Shown: positions 42,614 through 53,427 of the stretch, one piece after another
Layout of the letters: every line of letters starts with the position of its first letter
Position numbering within the stretch: the first letter of the stretch is position 1
Source of the DNA: CAZZNY01 sp964655935
Lineage (GTDB): Bacteria > Patescibacteriota > Gracilibacteria > BD1-5 > UBA2023
Length of the DNA stretch: 64,000 nucleotides
Assembly: GCA_964655935.1 (NCBI GenBank)
Contig: CAZZNY010000001.1
Span: 372,001 to 436,000 of the forward strand
Direction: 5' to 3'
Translations under genes and position numbers: made by a program
Notes under the pieces: model-generated
The model's database searches: none
What the model saw: the letters and a program-made list of their open reading frames with translations, nothing else
What the model was told of the DNA's origin: nothing

Positions 42614-45600
42614 ATGAAAAAAATACTTCTCTTTCTCGCCAGCTTCGTGTTTTTTTTCAGTATCTCAAGTGTTTATGCGAGTACTCCGACCGTCAATGAT
42701 TTTTCTTATTCAACCGATGGAACCACAGTTACTTTTTCGATTGATCTCTATGGATGAGGAGTAGATTATTTGCATGACTATAAGATACAAAAGAGTATAA
42801 ATGGAGGAGTTACTTGGAGCGCTTATAAATCATTATTATCAATCGAAACAGATACCTTTACAGATACTCCTTCCTATTCTGGTCTTGCCGCAGGAACCTA
42901 TAAATTTAGAATAGTTGCAAGAAATGGTTATTACGATGTTGGTGATGTTTTTATAACGTACCTAACAAACACTACCGTTACTGGTTCAAATTCAATCGTT
43001 ATCTGAACGCCACCCCCACCTCCACCATCATCTGGATCGTGGACTCCGACAAGCGGTACAACAGATTGTGTAGGAGGAGTTCCTGTCTCATGAACCCGTA
43101 CCGATAGTGCTCCGACATCCGGAACCCTTTCTTGTGTAACTCATAAATACTATAGTTCAAATTATACTCTAAATATCGGAGGGACAACGACTGGGTGTAA
43201 CTGAGATGACCGAGTCGTGGGTGTTTCATGATCACAAATAACTTGTCAAAGATATGATGATATTGACCCATCTTGCGGTAGTACTTGGACTCCGAGCCCA
43301 GTAACATGGACAAATACAACACAAACATTTACTAATATCTGATCCTCCGATGGTGCGAGCGGATTAAGTCCAGCAAATACTTATAACTGTTCAGCACTCA
43401 CTAATGGTGCCACATGTAATATAATTATTAGTGATAACGCAGGAAATACCGCAACATGTACATCTCCTGCAGCTAAAATTGATACCGTACCACCTGTTTG
43501 CGGTACATGGACTCCGAGCCCAGTACCATGGTCCGGAACTACACAAACATTCACTCTCTCAAACTCGACCGATACTACAAGCTGAATTCAGATTGCTGGA
43601 TGAAATTGTAATGCTGCTGTAAACTGAACAACATGTATGGTACTTATCAGTGACAATGCAGGAAATAGTACTACCTGTACATCTCCTGTAGCTAAAATCG
43701 ACACCACTCCACCAGTCTGTGGATCTTGGACTCCTGGAACTGATAGCACATGGCGAACCAGCCGAACTTTTAATATGTCTGGAATAACCGATAGTCAAAG
43801 TGGACCAACTAGTACAACCGCTAACTGTACAGATGCTATACAATCACCAAATAGTAGCACAAAAACCACGTGTAACGTAACTATAACCGACATAGTTGGA
43901 AATAGTACTATTTGTACATCACCTGGAGCATATATTGATACTTCTCCAGCAACTGCGAGTCTTTCTTGTACCATACCTGATAGCCAGTGGAAAAACAATG
44001 CTTCCGTGACTTGTACTGCGACCGTTACGAGTACGGGACCATCACCTACAACTCTCACCTATAGTATTTCTGGTCCTTCACCGGTTGGAACAACAGCTAT
44101 AGCAAGTGGTGTATCATTTCCTGTACCTTGAGCAGATGGACAATATATTGTCACCGCCTGTGCAACAGACACTGGAGGAACTGGACCTTGTGCGACTTGG
44201 AATGTCTGGAGGGATCAGACAAACCCATCAAGCTTTGATGTATCTCCAACTCCTGTCAACAATAAAAATTTACTTGCCACAACTAATCAACCATTTTCAG
44301 CAAATATTAGCGTAAATGGGGGATCTCCAATTATATCGGTAGAAACTCAACTTGAAAACAAAAACTTTGGTTCTCCATCTATTTCTCATAATGGTACTAA
44401 TTCAGTTTCATTTAACTGAGATATTAGTATCGTTGATGGTGCCGATCAAAGTAACGGAGGTCGCCAATATACTTGGAATATAACAAAAATCTGTGACGGG
44501 GCTGGAAACTGTGCATTAAATGTCGCAAATTATAACTATTATGTATTTGCGAATACAAGTACTATAGCTCCTCCGACTCTTAATACTACGAGTCTTACGA
44601 ACTGAAATGCTATAGCCGACGGTACCTGGACTAACTTCTCTGCCACCATGCAAGACATTTACGGTAATGTTATTATTCCAGCTACAGCAAATGGAATGAA
44701 TCGTAAAATAAACTTTACCTTCAATTATTCTAATAGTCTCTATTTAAACCAAATTGAAACAGATATTTCAGCGGTATATTTTAAAGATACAAATACCAGT
44801 GAAACTTTAGTTCCTGTAGATGGATTGGATACCCTTTACATGAACCAAAATTCAACAAATGGTACTTATGATTTTGCTATCAAATCATATTCACCAAGCA
44901 CTAATAATACCTATCATATAATAGCGGGAAATATTTTCTCCATAAATACAATAAAAGCAGATATTATTGATACCATAGGTTCAAATTCTAAAACATTAAA
45001 CAGTGCTACTATTGATAGCGCCTTCAAACCAATGTATTATACCAATATTGGTTGAGCTATTAAGACTCCCGGATTTGCCGCATGACAAAGACAGGATTCA
45101 ACTATAGAAATCAAACATTTTTGATGAATAAACGTTACTTTACAGAAAATTCAATGAACTTTTTCAAGTACTAATTATCTTCTCTTTGGTGGAACGTTAA
45201 CAAATAATGCGAGATCACCTGGATGAATTGCTATAACAACAAATCAGACCTCTATTATTTCTGGATTCAATACAAGTGGAGAAACAAAGGATATCTATAC
45301 ACTATTAAAACAAAGAACGGGAACATCCGTAGGCCCCGTTTCTGATGCAAACTTTAATACTGTCGTAAATTATCAGATAGACTGAAAAACTATCACCTAT
45401 TACTCTGATCGCATCGGAAATGAAAATCTAACATATCAGGTTGGTGTCAAAATTCTCGGTATTACCAGCGCGAAAAACATTCAAGAAATTATATCATCAC
45501 AACTTTCTGATGATATCAAAGTACTCTGAAATCAAGATAGGTTTTTAATCAAAACAAAAATCCTACAAAATGTAGGTAAAGCAACAAAAAATACAGATTC

Positions 45601-46372
45601 CATCATGACTGGAGCTCCCAATATCGTCTCTGATACTCTTATTAATTGAGGTTCTCTCGGTGGATGAAGTAATAAAGGTATTACATTAAAAACTGGAGAT
45701 AAAACAATACTTTATATCAAGCCTGCTACTCCAGGATGAATTATTACACTATGAGCTGGTTCATCCATCGAAATTCAATGAAATCGAACACTCTTAGTGG
45801 TGGGTGGGAATATCTATGTAAAAAATGATATCTATTATAATGATACAACGACAGATCTTCTGAGTTTAGTTGCAGTGAAAGATGAAGCTTGAAATGGTGG
45901 AAACATCTATATCGATCCAGCCATAACAAACATCTCAGCTACACTCTTCACTAGCAAATGAGTATTAAGTTACCGTGATGGTATCGGGGAAATCTGAGGA
46001 AATGAAGCTACTGCTGGAATTTTAAAGAATCAATTGTATATTTATGGAAGTGTCGTAAGTCTTAATACGATCGGTTGATCCGGAAATGATTCTTGTCCAT
46101 ATTTTGTAACTTCCTGTGATACATCCGAATCTCAAAAATATGACCTCAACTACTTGCGTCGATTTTTCTTAACAGGCACAAAAATTCCAAATCTCGGCGG
46201 AAAAGTAGCATGATGATGAAGTACTTGTAACGCTGGATGATGTACTTCTTGGTCATCCCCCACTCTTCCAAGAAAAACTATCGGATCCGATCAATACACA
46301 AAATATCCAGTCATTATCGAATATAATCCGACTGTACAAACGAATCCATCATGGCTCTTTACTACGAATTAA
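42614..46372 (+). CDS. Large secreted surface protein with Ig-like Cys repeats
   Basis: 1252 aa. Signal peptide MKKILLFLASFVFFFSISSVYA. A fibronectin-III-like domain (about 23-130, with SINGGVTWSAYKS and AGTYKFRIVARNGYY) is followed by a PPPPPP linker. Three repeats of about 75 residues begin CGSTWTPSP, CGTWTPSP, CGSWTPG (about 220, 295, 368) and end DNAGNTATCTSPAAKIDT-like: Ig-like modules with paired Cys. More beta-rich modules follow, then a C-terminal region with LGAGSSIEIQGNRTLLVVGGN suggesting a beta-helix. Thr/Ser/Asn-rich, consistent with an adhesin or S-layer-like protein. The divergently oriented prepilin peptidase is the neighbour. Confidence 0.82.
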
Positions 46373-46390
46373 TAGTTAATCATATTTCTC

Positions 46391-46427
46391 AAAATTCCTT
46401 CGATTAAAAAATCGAAGGAATTTTTTG
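46391..46427 (+). terminator. Rho-independent terminator
   Basis: AAAATTCCTTCGAT / ATCGAAGGAATTTTTT with an A loop, 18 bp after the surface-protein stop. Confidence 0.88.
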
Positions 46428-46432
46428 TTTTT

Positions 46433-46461
46433 TTGGATTTTTCTCTCAAAACCCTTATACT
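46433..46461 (+). promoter_or_regulatory. Promoter giving a near-leaderless DUF1287 mRNA
   Basis: TTGGAT, 17-bp spacer, TATACT; -10 box ends 7 bp before the ATG at 46469, so transcription should start at or next to the start codon. Confidence 0.5.
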
Positions 46462-46468
46462 GCGAATC

Positions 46469-47137
46469 ATGAAAAAAATCACTTCCCTCTTTTTTACCAT
46501 CACCATACTCACCATTATCTGAGGATGTTATAACGGAGTTACTGACACGACCATAACAGAAGCGGCAAAATCACAAACAAAAATTCTTACTATTCCAGAT
46601 ACCGCAAGCGAAAAAGCAAAGCTCTTTTATAAAAATGCTCGCGCTCAGATTGGAGTCGTAAAAACATATGATTTTTCTAATGGATACTATACGAATGGCG
46701 GATATCCACCAGCTGATACCGGAGTATGTACTGATGTCATCAGTAGAGCATTCGATATCACGATGAGTGGAAGTATCAGAAAACTTGTCGATAAAGATAT
46801 TCGCGCGAATTCTCGAGTATATAACACAAAATTTGATACGAATATTAACTTTCGTCGCGTAAGAAATCTCGACATCTTTTTTTCTCGAAAAGGAAAAATA
46901 CTCACAAAAGAACTTATCGCATGAGATATTAAAAATCTCTCAGAGTGGCAAACTGGTGATATAGTCACATTCGAAAAACTTCCAGGAAAGTGACTCTGGC
47001 ATATCGGAATTATCTCAGATAAAAGGAATTCTCTAGGCGTTCCCTTTATGATCGATAATCATGGATATGGCACGAATATTCGCATCACGCCGCTAGACTG
47101 GCCAGCGAGTATTATGGGACATTATCGGTATTTTTAA
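46469..47137 (+). CDS. DUF1287 lipoprotein
   Basis: 222 aa. Lipobox IIGGC with C20 (one Gly is UGA). DUF1287 family motifs: YTNGGYPPADTGVCTDVISRAF (Cys-containing, NlpC/P60-like Cys), FDTNINFRRVRNLDIFFSRKG, GDIVTFEKL..LWHIGIISD, DNHGYGTNI and a final MGHYRYF. Cys, His and polar residues are placed as in a papain-like fold, so it is probably a cell-wall peptidase or amidase tethered to the membrane. Substrate unproven. Confidence 0.82.
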
Positions 47138-47149
47138 TCTAAAAACAAT

Positions 47150-47674
47150 ATGAACCTCTTCCTCGAACTTCGTGAATCAGATCTCTGATTTTGAACAATC
47201 GAAAATTACACAAATTCTTATAGACTCAGAAAAGCTGCACGAGCGCTTGTTTTTAATGATGAAAATAAAATAGCCCTCATGTACATGGTAAAAGATGGCT
47301 ATCACACACTTCCTGGTGGCTGAATCGAAGTATGAGAAAATATTCAAGAATGACTTGTACGTGAGATTCGAGAGGAGGTCGGGGCTGATATTATTATTCT
47401 TGATGAAATAGGTGTAACAATAGAATATCGCAATTCCACAGAGCTTATGCAAATATCATATTGCTATATGACAAAGGTTTTTTGAGAACTCCATGCTACG
47501 AATCTCGATGAATTTGAAAAAGAAGGATGATTCAGTCTTCTCTGGGTGAATCTCGATGAAGCTATCGACTATCTAAAAAAGGATAATAATAAGAATCTTT
47601 TTGCAAAATTTATTCAGAAACGAGATCTTAGTATTTTAACTGAGTGAAAAAGAATTCTTGAAAATATTGCATAA
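47150..47674 (+). CDS. Nudix hydrolase
   Basis: 174 aa. Nudix box G-G-G-I-E-V-G-E..REIREEVGA at residues about 63-86 fits Gx5Ex7REUxEExGU. It hydrolyses nucleoside diphosphates linked to another moiety; substrate not predictable. Start ATG follows DUF1287 by 12 bp, so the two form a small operon. One Gly inside the Nudix box is UGA. Confidence 0.88.
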
Positions 47675-47684
47675 TGCCTGTTTT

Positions 47685-47713
47685 TTGCAAAAAAACAATA
47701 AATGTCCTACAAT
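47685..47713 (+). promoter_or_regulatory. Promoter giving a near-leaderless HD-protein mRNA
   Basis: TTGCAA, 17-bp spacer, TACAAT; the -10 box ends 6 bp before the ATG at 47720. Confidence 0.55.
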
Positions 47714-47719
47714 AGATTC

Positions 47720-49174
47720 ATGACAAAACTTGATCAATTACATTTTCAAGAAACTCTCCCTACTCTTCCGAAGAGTCCTTATTGGAAGCTCGAAGAAGGT
47801 AAAACTTCCTGAACTGTGCGTAAAAAAGTACCAAAAAATACAACAGCTCTTCTTAATAATACGGATTTTGAAGACGAAAATGTGGACTTTATTAAATTTT
47901 GAAATACACCTTTTTCGAGCTATGCCAGAATTATGATAAAAGATACACTTAACAACCCATATCTCGATATTTGAGAATTATTTCCAAATTTTTATCGCTT
48001 AATAAGTCTACAACAATACGGAACTTCTATGCAACATATAGGAGGACACGGAGAAAGTGCATCGTTCCATAATCATACTCGATATATTCATACACTCGAC
48101 GTTGCGCTCCACGCAGAAATATTGTGACGAACTCTATGATTATCTGAAGCAGAGATAAATACACTCATTTTTGCTGGACTTTGACATGATTATGCTACTC
48201 CAGCAATGTGAGACATAGCAAAACAATTCTTCTGAATCGAAAGCGAAGAAACTATCTTCGAAAAATATCTCAGAGCACAAATAAAAATAAAATATTGAGA
48301 TAAGGCCGATGAAGAGCTATCGAAACTCGAAACTGAATTATTACAAAAATTTAGAGTAAAGCTGGGTGATTTAGATAAAGTTATTCGATGAGAAGGGTTT
48401 TTATGACAAGTTCTTGATTTAGCTGATCGTCTTTCTTATACTCTTCGCGATGTAGATAATTTTTACCCAAAATGAGTTAAATTTAGCTCCGCAAGCCATC
48501 CCATGGATAGCCTATGAATTCATTGGCAAATTGACTCAGAAAATATACAAATACTCGAAAATAACAAACATCTTTGAGATATCTTTCTTTGTGTAAAAAG
48601 AGAATGAGACAATGTAGTATTTACCGATCCTAGAAAACTTCTCTGTTTGCTAAAATTAAGAGCAAATATGCACCAACTCGTGTATCTAAATTCGAATAAT
48701 TGGGCGAATGAATATCTGTATGGACTTATTATCGCTTTCCTTATAGATAATAACAAAATAACTTACGAAGATATTCTCTACTGAGAAGTAACAGAATGAG
48801 ACATGGATAAGCATCTAGTTTCTCTATGACTAGAGTGAAATATTTCGAATTTTGCCAATAAAAAATTATTTACCACGCAAACTTTTAAAACCGAAGAGGA
48901 GGCTCAAGAAGAAATTACAAAAAGAAAATCTCAAAAAGAAATAGTTTTTATGAAAAAAGTTCCCGGATTTTCTTCGGGATGAAAATATCTCGTTCAATGA
49001 ACAGATGAAAAAACAAGGTCAATCGCTGAAGCATATCCAAACATAGATGAACAAATGCAAACATCATCAAGACAAACTTCTTGCTTTGCTGTATATGGAT
49101 TATCCGATCAATGAAAAACTCAGCTCGCTACAATACATGGTTTTATCGAGTTCTTACAAAATAAATCACTTTAA
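47720..49174 (+). CDS. HD-domain phosphohydrolase
   Basis: 484 aa. The HD core lies around residues 110-160: FHNHTRYIHTLDVALHAEIL (metal-binding His) and FAGLGHDYATPAMGDIAK (the HD pair), with LDLADRLSYTLRDVDN about residue 233 as a downstream metal Asp. This resembles dGTPase/HD nucleotidases. The C-terminal 150 residues (FKTEEEAQEEITKRKSQKE...) are unfamiliar. No operon partner; its own promoter is adjacent and a terminator follows. Many in-frame UGA codons. Confidence 0.8.
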
Positions 49175-49175
49175 A

Positions 49176-49202
49176 ATAATCCCTCAAATGAGGGATTATT
49201 TA
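49176..49202. terminator. Bidirectional terminator
   Basis: AATAATCCCTCA..TGAGGGATTATT between convergent genes; it overlaps the 3' end of the minus-strand gene. Confidence 0.8.
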
Positions 49203-49471
49203 ATTGTTCTTTTGGTTTCATTTATTCCATGAGATGCCCAACCAAGAAGCACGAACATGACAAAACTTCACACGGAAGCTAGAATCCTTGAATCGATCGC
49301 ACAAATTACTGTTAATAACAAAAAGACAATGGCACTCGCTCAAAATAACCACACCCAGAACCAACGTTTTGTGATATTGAAAATAACGAACAAAACTACA
49401 ACCGTAATAAATGTATAGAAAACGTAGTTGTTTGAGGCAAGCTGATAATAATAATCAAGAATTTGCTGCAT
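49196..49471 (-). CDS. Small three-helix membrane protein
   Basis: 91 aa with three hydrophobic helices (YVFYTFITVVVLFVIFN, FGASAIVFLLLTVICAI, SFVMFVLLGWASHG). No family recognised. It starts 1 bp after the Tgt stop codon, so it is translated from the same mRNA. The gene's stop overlaps the terminator. Confidence 0.7.
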
Positions 49472-49472
49472 A

Positions 49473-50678
49473 TTAATTCTTTACGACTTTATTACGGACT
49501 ATGTATCCTTCCCAGAACTTACTTCTGAAAGATTCAAACGTACCAGCGATAATATGTTCACGGGAACGAGAAGCGATCTTGATGAGGAATTCAAGATTAT
49601 GAAGCGAGAGAAGCTGACCTCAGAGAGCTTCACCAGCCATGAAGAGATGACGAAGGTATCCGAGCGTATAATTCTTTGAGACATAGGTTTCGAGTTCTGG
49701 ATCACATGGAATATTTCCATGATCGAACTTATATTTTTCATTCGTGATTTTGATATTTCCGATGGAAGAAAAAGCTACTCCGTGTCGTCCAAGTCTTGTC
49801 GGAAGAACACAGTCAAACATATCGATTCCTCGTGCGATTCCTTCGATAAGATCTTCCGGAGTTCCTACTCACATAAGATAATGTGGCTTGTGTGCAGGAA
49901 GAATCGGAGCAAGTACATCGAGAATCCGAAGCATGTCTTCTTTTGACTCTCCGACTGAGAGTCCACCGATCGAGAATCCTGCCGTCGGAAGATTTCCGAT
50001 AAATTCTGCAGAGATTCTTCGAAGATCCTCATAGATAACTCACTGAATAATCGGAAATAACGCTTGTGGATTTTTTCAAAGGTCAACGCGGATTTTTTGC
50101 AATTTCTCGTGTTCGACGACACATCGTTCTGCCCATCTATGAGTACGATCCATAGCTCACTTAGCGTATTTATGGGTCGATAATCCTGGTGCACATTCGT
50201 CAAAAGCCATAATAATATCCGCTCCGAGTTTTTCTTGGATTTGCATCGCGAATTCCGGTGTGAAAAAATGTTTTGATCCGTCTTTATGTGATCGGAACCT
50301 TACACCATCTTCCGTAATTTTTACGAGTGATTCTTTATTCTTGAATCCACTTGTTCCACTCTGTCCGAGAGAAAAAACTTGGAATCATCCACTATCCGTG
50401 AGAATCGGCAGATCAATATTCATGAATCCATGGAGTCATCCGAATTCTTCGATAAGATCTGGACCTGGCTGAAGATAGAGATGATAAGTATTCGAGAGCA
50501 TGATCTGCGTCCCGATAGACTTAATCTGTTCACGTGCGATTCATTTTACAGTCGCTTGCGTACCGACCGGCATAAAAACAGGAGTCTGGATAACTCCATG
50601 CGGTGTTGTAAAAGTACCAGCACGTGCTCATCACTGCGTAGCTTCGAGGGTAAATTTAAAGAAATCGTTATTTGTCAT
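49473..50678 (-). CDS. tgt: Queuine tRNA-ribosyltransferase lacking zinc cysteines
   Basis: 401 aa. TIM-barrel Tgt: nucleophile/acid region LTDSGGFQVFSL, GGLSVGESKEDM, and DMFDCVLPTRLGRHG with the conserved Asp. It replaces G34 of tRNAs with the queuosine precursor. The usual C-x-C-x2-C zinc site is replaced: the aligned segment reads DPELETYVSKNY where Cys is expected three times; the LHN histidine is kept. Other family motifs are intact, so the enzyme may function without zinc or with an altered structure. UGA encodes several conserved Gly. Confidence 0.9.
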
Positions 50679-50704
50679 GAAAAGAAACTTTAATAAAAGA
50701 AATA

Positions 50705-51886
50705 TTATTTAAAAATCAACTTCGCTATATCCTGATATGCCACAAATATACTCAAACCGATTAAAAGCACAAATCAAACAAAATGAGCAACGTGTTCGAC
50801 ATATTCAAGATTTGTTTTCTTTCTATAAAACAAGGAAACGATACTGTTAATAACCATGAAGAAAAATCGACCGCCATCAAGCGCAGGAATCGGAAGAAGA
50901 TTGAATACAGCGAGATTAATACTAATGACCGCTAGAATCAAAAGAACCACTGAAGCTCCGGCATGAGAAGTCACAAGCCCGACAAACATACTTCCAACTG
51001 CTACTGGTCCGGAAAGAGATTTAGTCGCTTCTGATCTATCTGTAGCATTTTTTGGAGAGATTACTTTACTAACAAGGTCTCCAAGAAAAGAAAGTGTCAT
51101 GCGAGATTGTGCATAAGTCTCCTCGATTCAGTATTTTATGGAATCCGTAAATCCATATTTATAGATAAAATCCTCATTCGAAGAAGTTACATTGTATCCG
51201 ACATAGCTCTGTATCTTTCCTTCTTTCGGAGTTACTTGAAGAGTTAATTCTTTTCCATCTCGACGAATCAAAAACGAAAGTGTATCTTTGGAATTATTTA
51301 CTACAGAGATCATTTCTTCTGGAGAGATTACTTTTGCTCCATTAATCGAAAAAAGTATATCCTTTTCCTTAATTCCAGCTTTTGCTGCTATACCTCAAGC
51401 AACCGGAGAAAGTTCGAGTCCATCGATGGTAAGGATATTTTTTTTGATTGCCTGTTCGACCGTCGGGATCAGTTTTGTCTCGATATCCGTCGAGACTTTT
51501 GAGTTAATCGCAAGTGGCTTTACTCAGACAAAAAACATAACCGAAAAAATTGTGGCAGCAAGTACGAGATTCATAAAGACTCCCGCAAGAATAACAGCTC
51601 ATTTTTTCCAGAGTGGCTTTGCAATAAGGGAATCCTTTTCGACCAATCCTTCGCTCGTATCTTCTCATTTTAATCGTACAAATCCACCTAAAGGAATCCA
51701 ATTCAGTGTATATTTCGTCCCAGATTTATCAGTAAAAATCGTGATCGCGTGTGGCGGAATCCCAATACCGAATTCGTATACTTTTACCCCAGAAAGCTTT
51801 GCGGTCACAAAATGTCCAAGCTCATGAATAAAAACGACGATCATAAAAACGACGATTGCGAGAATGATTCAAAAGAAAATTGCCAT
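50705..51886 (-). CDS. rseP: Site-2 intramembrane metalloprotease (RseP family)
   Basis: 393 aa. HELGH at residues 21-25 in the first transmembrane helix is the zinc site. A PDZ domain (about 120-200, with GIKEKDILFSINGAKVISPEEM) follows, then NLLPIPALDGGRFFF, the second metal-binding motif. Regulated intramembrane proteolysis of membrane substrates, for example anti-sigma factors, is the family role; no anti-sigma gene is nearby. Separated from tgt by 26 bp, likely same strand unit. Confidence 0.93.
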
Positions 51887-51933
51887 GAGTTGGAGTATTA
51901 GATTTTAGAGACTCTAGAAACTGAGAAAAATCA

Positions 51934-51974
51934 AGCCCCACTTCCCACTCCAAAGTGGGATAATAGTGGGGCAA
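51934..51974 (-). terminator. Terminator of the HPF-like gene
   Basis: GCCCCACT..AGTGGGGC with an inner CCCACT/AGTGGG stem; on the minus strand it is followed by TTGATTTTT. Confidence 0.7.
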
Positions 51975-51996
51975 GAATACAGATTATGTAAAATAA

Positions 51997-52299
51997 TTAT
52001 TTATGTGAAAGACTTTCTTTAAGATGATCGAAGAGACCATTTACAAGATCATCGAGTTTTTTATAGTTTTGTCGTTTGTAGATATAGCTTTTTCCATCTA
52101 TATCTGCATAGAGTGCGCCGTTGAATTTGCCGTCTTTTTGCTCATCAAACATAAGCTTGATACCGAGTTCTTTATCTCCTGATTCATATTTCTTAAAGTA
52201 ACTATCGAGCTTTCCCGTCAGATTCTTATCAACCAATCGATCAATTACTTCCCTATCTCGTTCTAGCTTTCCATAGCTAACACTCATATTTTTTTTCAT
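51997..52299 (-). CDS. HPF/RaiA-like ribosome hibernation factor
   Basis: 100 aa. Strand-helix-strand pattern with DRLVDKNLTGKLDSYFKKYE, the sheet KELGIKLMFDEQKDGKFNGALYADIDGKSYIYKRQ and helix NYKKLDDLVNGLFDHLKE is reminiscent of the short ribosome-associated inhibitor family. Basic N-terminus could contact rRNA. Identification is by pattern only. It has a consensus promoter and a hairpin in the 5' UTR (see below), which would fit growth-phase control. Confidence 0.55.
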   Translation of the reverse strand: MKKNMSVSYGKLERDREVIDRLVDKNLTGKLDSYFKKYESGDKELGIKLMFDEQKDGKFNGALYADIDGKSYIYKRQNYKKLDDLVNGLFDHLKESLSHK

Positions 52300-52324
52300 A
52301 GGCCTAAAAATTAGAAAGTAAGCC

Positions 52325-52350
52325 TGATACGGGAGACCTTCCCTGTATCA
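52325..52350 (-). promoter_or_regulatory. 5'-terminal stem-loop in the HPF-like mRNA leader
   Basis: TGATACAGGG AAGGTCT CCCGTATCA on the minus strand; the predicted transcript begins at or very near its first base, so the mRNA would start with a hairpin. Confidence 0.5.
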
Positions 52351-52356
52351 CCCGCT

Positions 52357-52385
52357 ATTATATGCGAAAGACCCATGAATATCAA
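52357..52385 (-). promoter_or_regulatory. Near-consensus promoter of the HPF-like gene
   Basis: Minus strand TTGATA, 17-bp spacer, TATAAT. One of the best sigma70 matches in the window. Confidence 0.65.
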
Positions 52386-52426
52386 ATGAAAATTATTCAA
52401 AAATACGTTTTAAGCTTTACAATATC

Positions 52427-53128
52427 TTATTTTTCACTCCTCAGATCAATTGTTCCTTTTTTCTTCAGAGCTTTTTCGACTTCGTGATTTTTTTCATCCA
52501 CATCTTCTTCTTCGCCTTCTTCATTAAAATATGTCGGATGTTCTAAATGATTTTTTACTACTTTTTGAAGAGTATCAAGAAGAACTTCAAATGATTTTTT
52601 TTCGCCATCTTTCTTTTTCTTCGCTTTTTCTTCTATATAATTCTGAATATACGACACTATCGCGGCTGGTGCATAAGCTCACTCAAGAGCAAAAGGATCA
52701 TCCTCTCATTCAAGGTACAATTGAATCGTTCCTTTATTAAGAGCGCCATCCCACATAGAATGCTCTTGTATTTCGATTCATTTAATATCACTAAATTCTA
52801 CATAGACGATGTTTTTCTTGAAAGCCGTCCAATCGAGATCTATAAGACCCCTATCAGTAAGAATCCATACATCGTTATACCAATCAAAAATCTTATACAT
52901 AAGAATAATATAAATCAAAACCAAATATCATTCTACATATATAAACGGTATGAGTTGCTGAAGTTGAAAAGTGTTATTATAATAAAAAAATGCAGGGATT
53001 ATCACGCCGAAAAACATCCATACGATCATCGTATCGATAATAAGGATCACGTGACGATGACAAACTTCTAGAGCCTCATCTCCTTCACGGACATATTTTC
53101 AGAAAAATAATTCGTCGAATTTATTCAT
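52427..53128 (-). CDS. Membrane protein with PH-like domain
   Basis: 233 aa. Two transmembrane helices (HVILIIDTMIVWMFFGVIIPAFF and YLVLIYIILMYKIFD) precede a bacterial PH-like segment ILTDRGLIDLDWTAFKKNIVYVEFSDIKGIEIQEHSM, as in YdbS-type proteins. The C-terminus is Lys/Glu-rich. Function unknown; such proteins organise membrane complexes. Its stop is 128 bp from the HPF-like gene start. Confidence 0.7.
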
Positions 53129-53169
53129 AGAAATATTAGATATTGAGAAATTAGAGATTGTAAATATTT

Positions 53170-53198
53170 TGTCATTCCCGCGGAGGCGGGAATCCAGG
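53170..53198. repeat. REP-like unit, copy 5
   Basis: TGTCATTCCCGCGGAGGCGG and GAATCCAGG; hairpin TTCCCGC/GCGGGAA. Sits next to the larger element. Confidence 0.75.
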
Positions 53199-53207
53199 AA
53201 AAATGTC

Positions 53208-53416
53208 TGTCATCCCAGAATTTTCTGGACTACTTAAATAACGAAGAATTTGAAGATTTTCCAGAAAATATCCGGGATCTTCCTGATAAAATACGCACTT
53301 TTCGAAGAAATTTTTTCTTTAGTTTCAGTAAAACTAAGCGGAAGATTCTGGATATTTTTCTCATCGATTCAAGATGCTTCGTTGAATTTATTTTTTCGAA
53401 AAATTCCAGAATGACA
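53208..53416. repeat. MITE/REP-like dispersed element, copy 5
   Basis: 209 bp with termini TGTCATCCCAGAATTTTCTGG and AAAATTCCAGAATGACA. Internal TTTTCCAGAAAATATCCGGG and GGAAGATTCTGG. The 299-bp gap 53129-53427 contains only these repeats. Confidence 0.8.
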
Positions 53417-53427
53417 TAATAATTATC

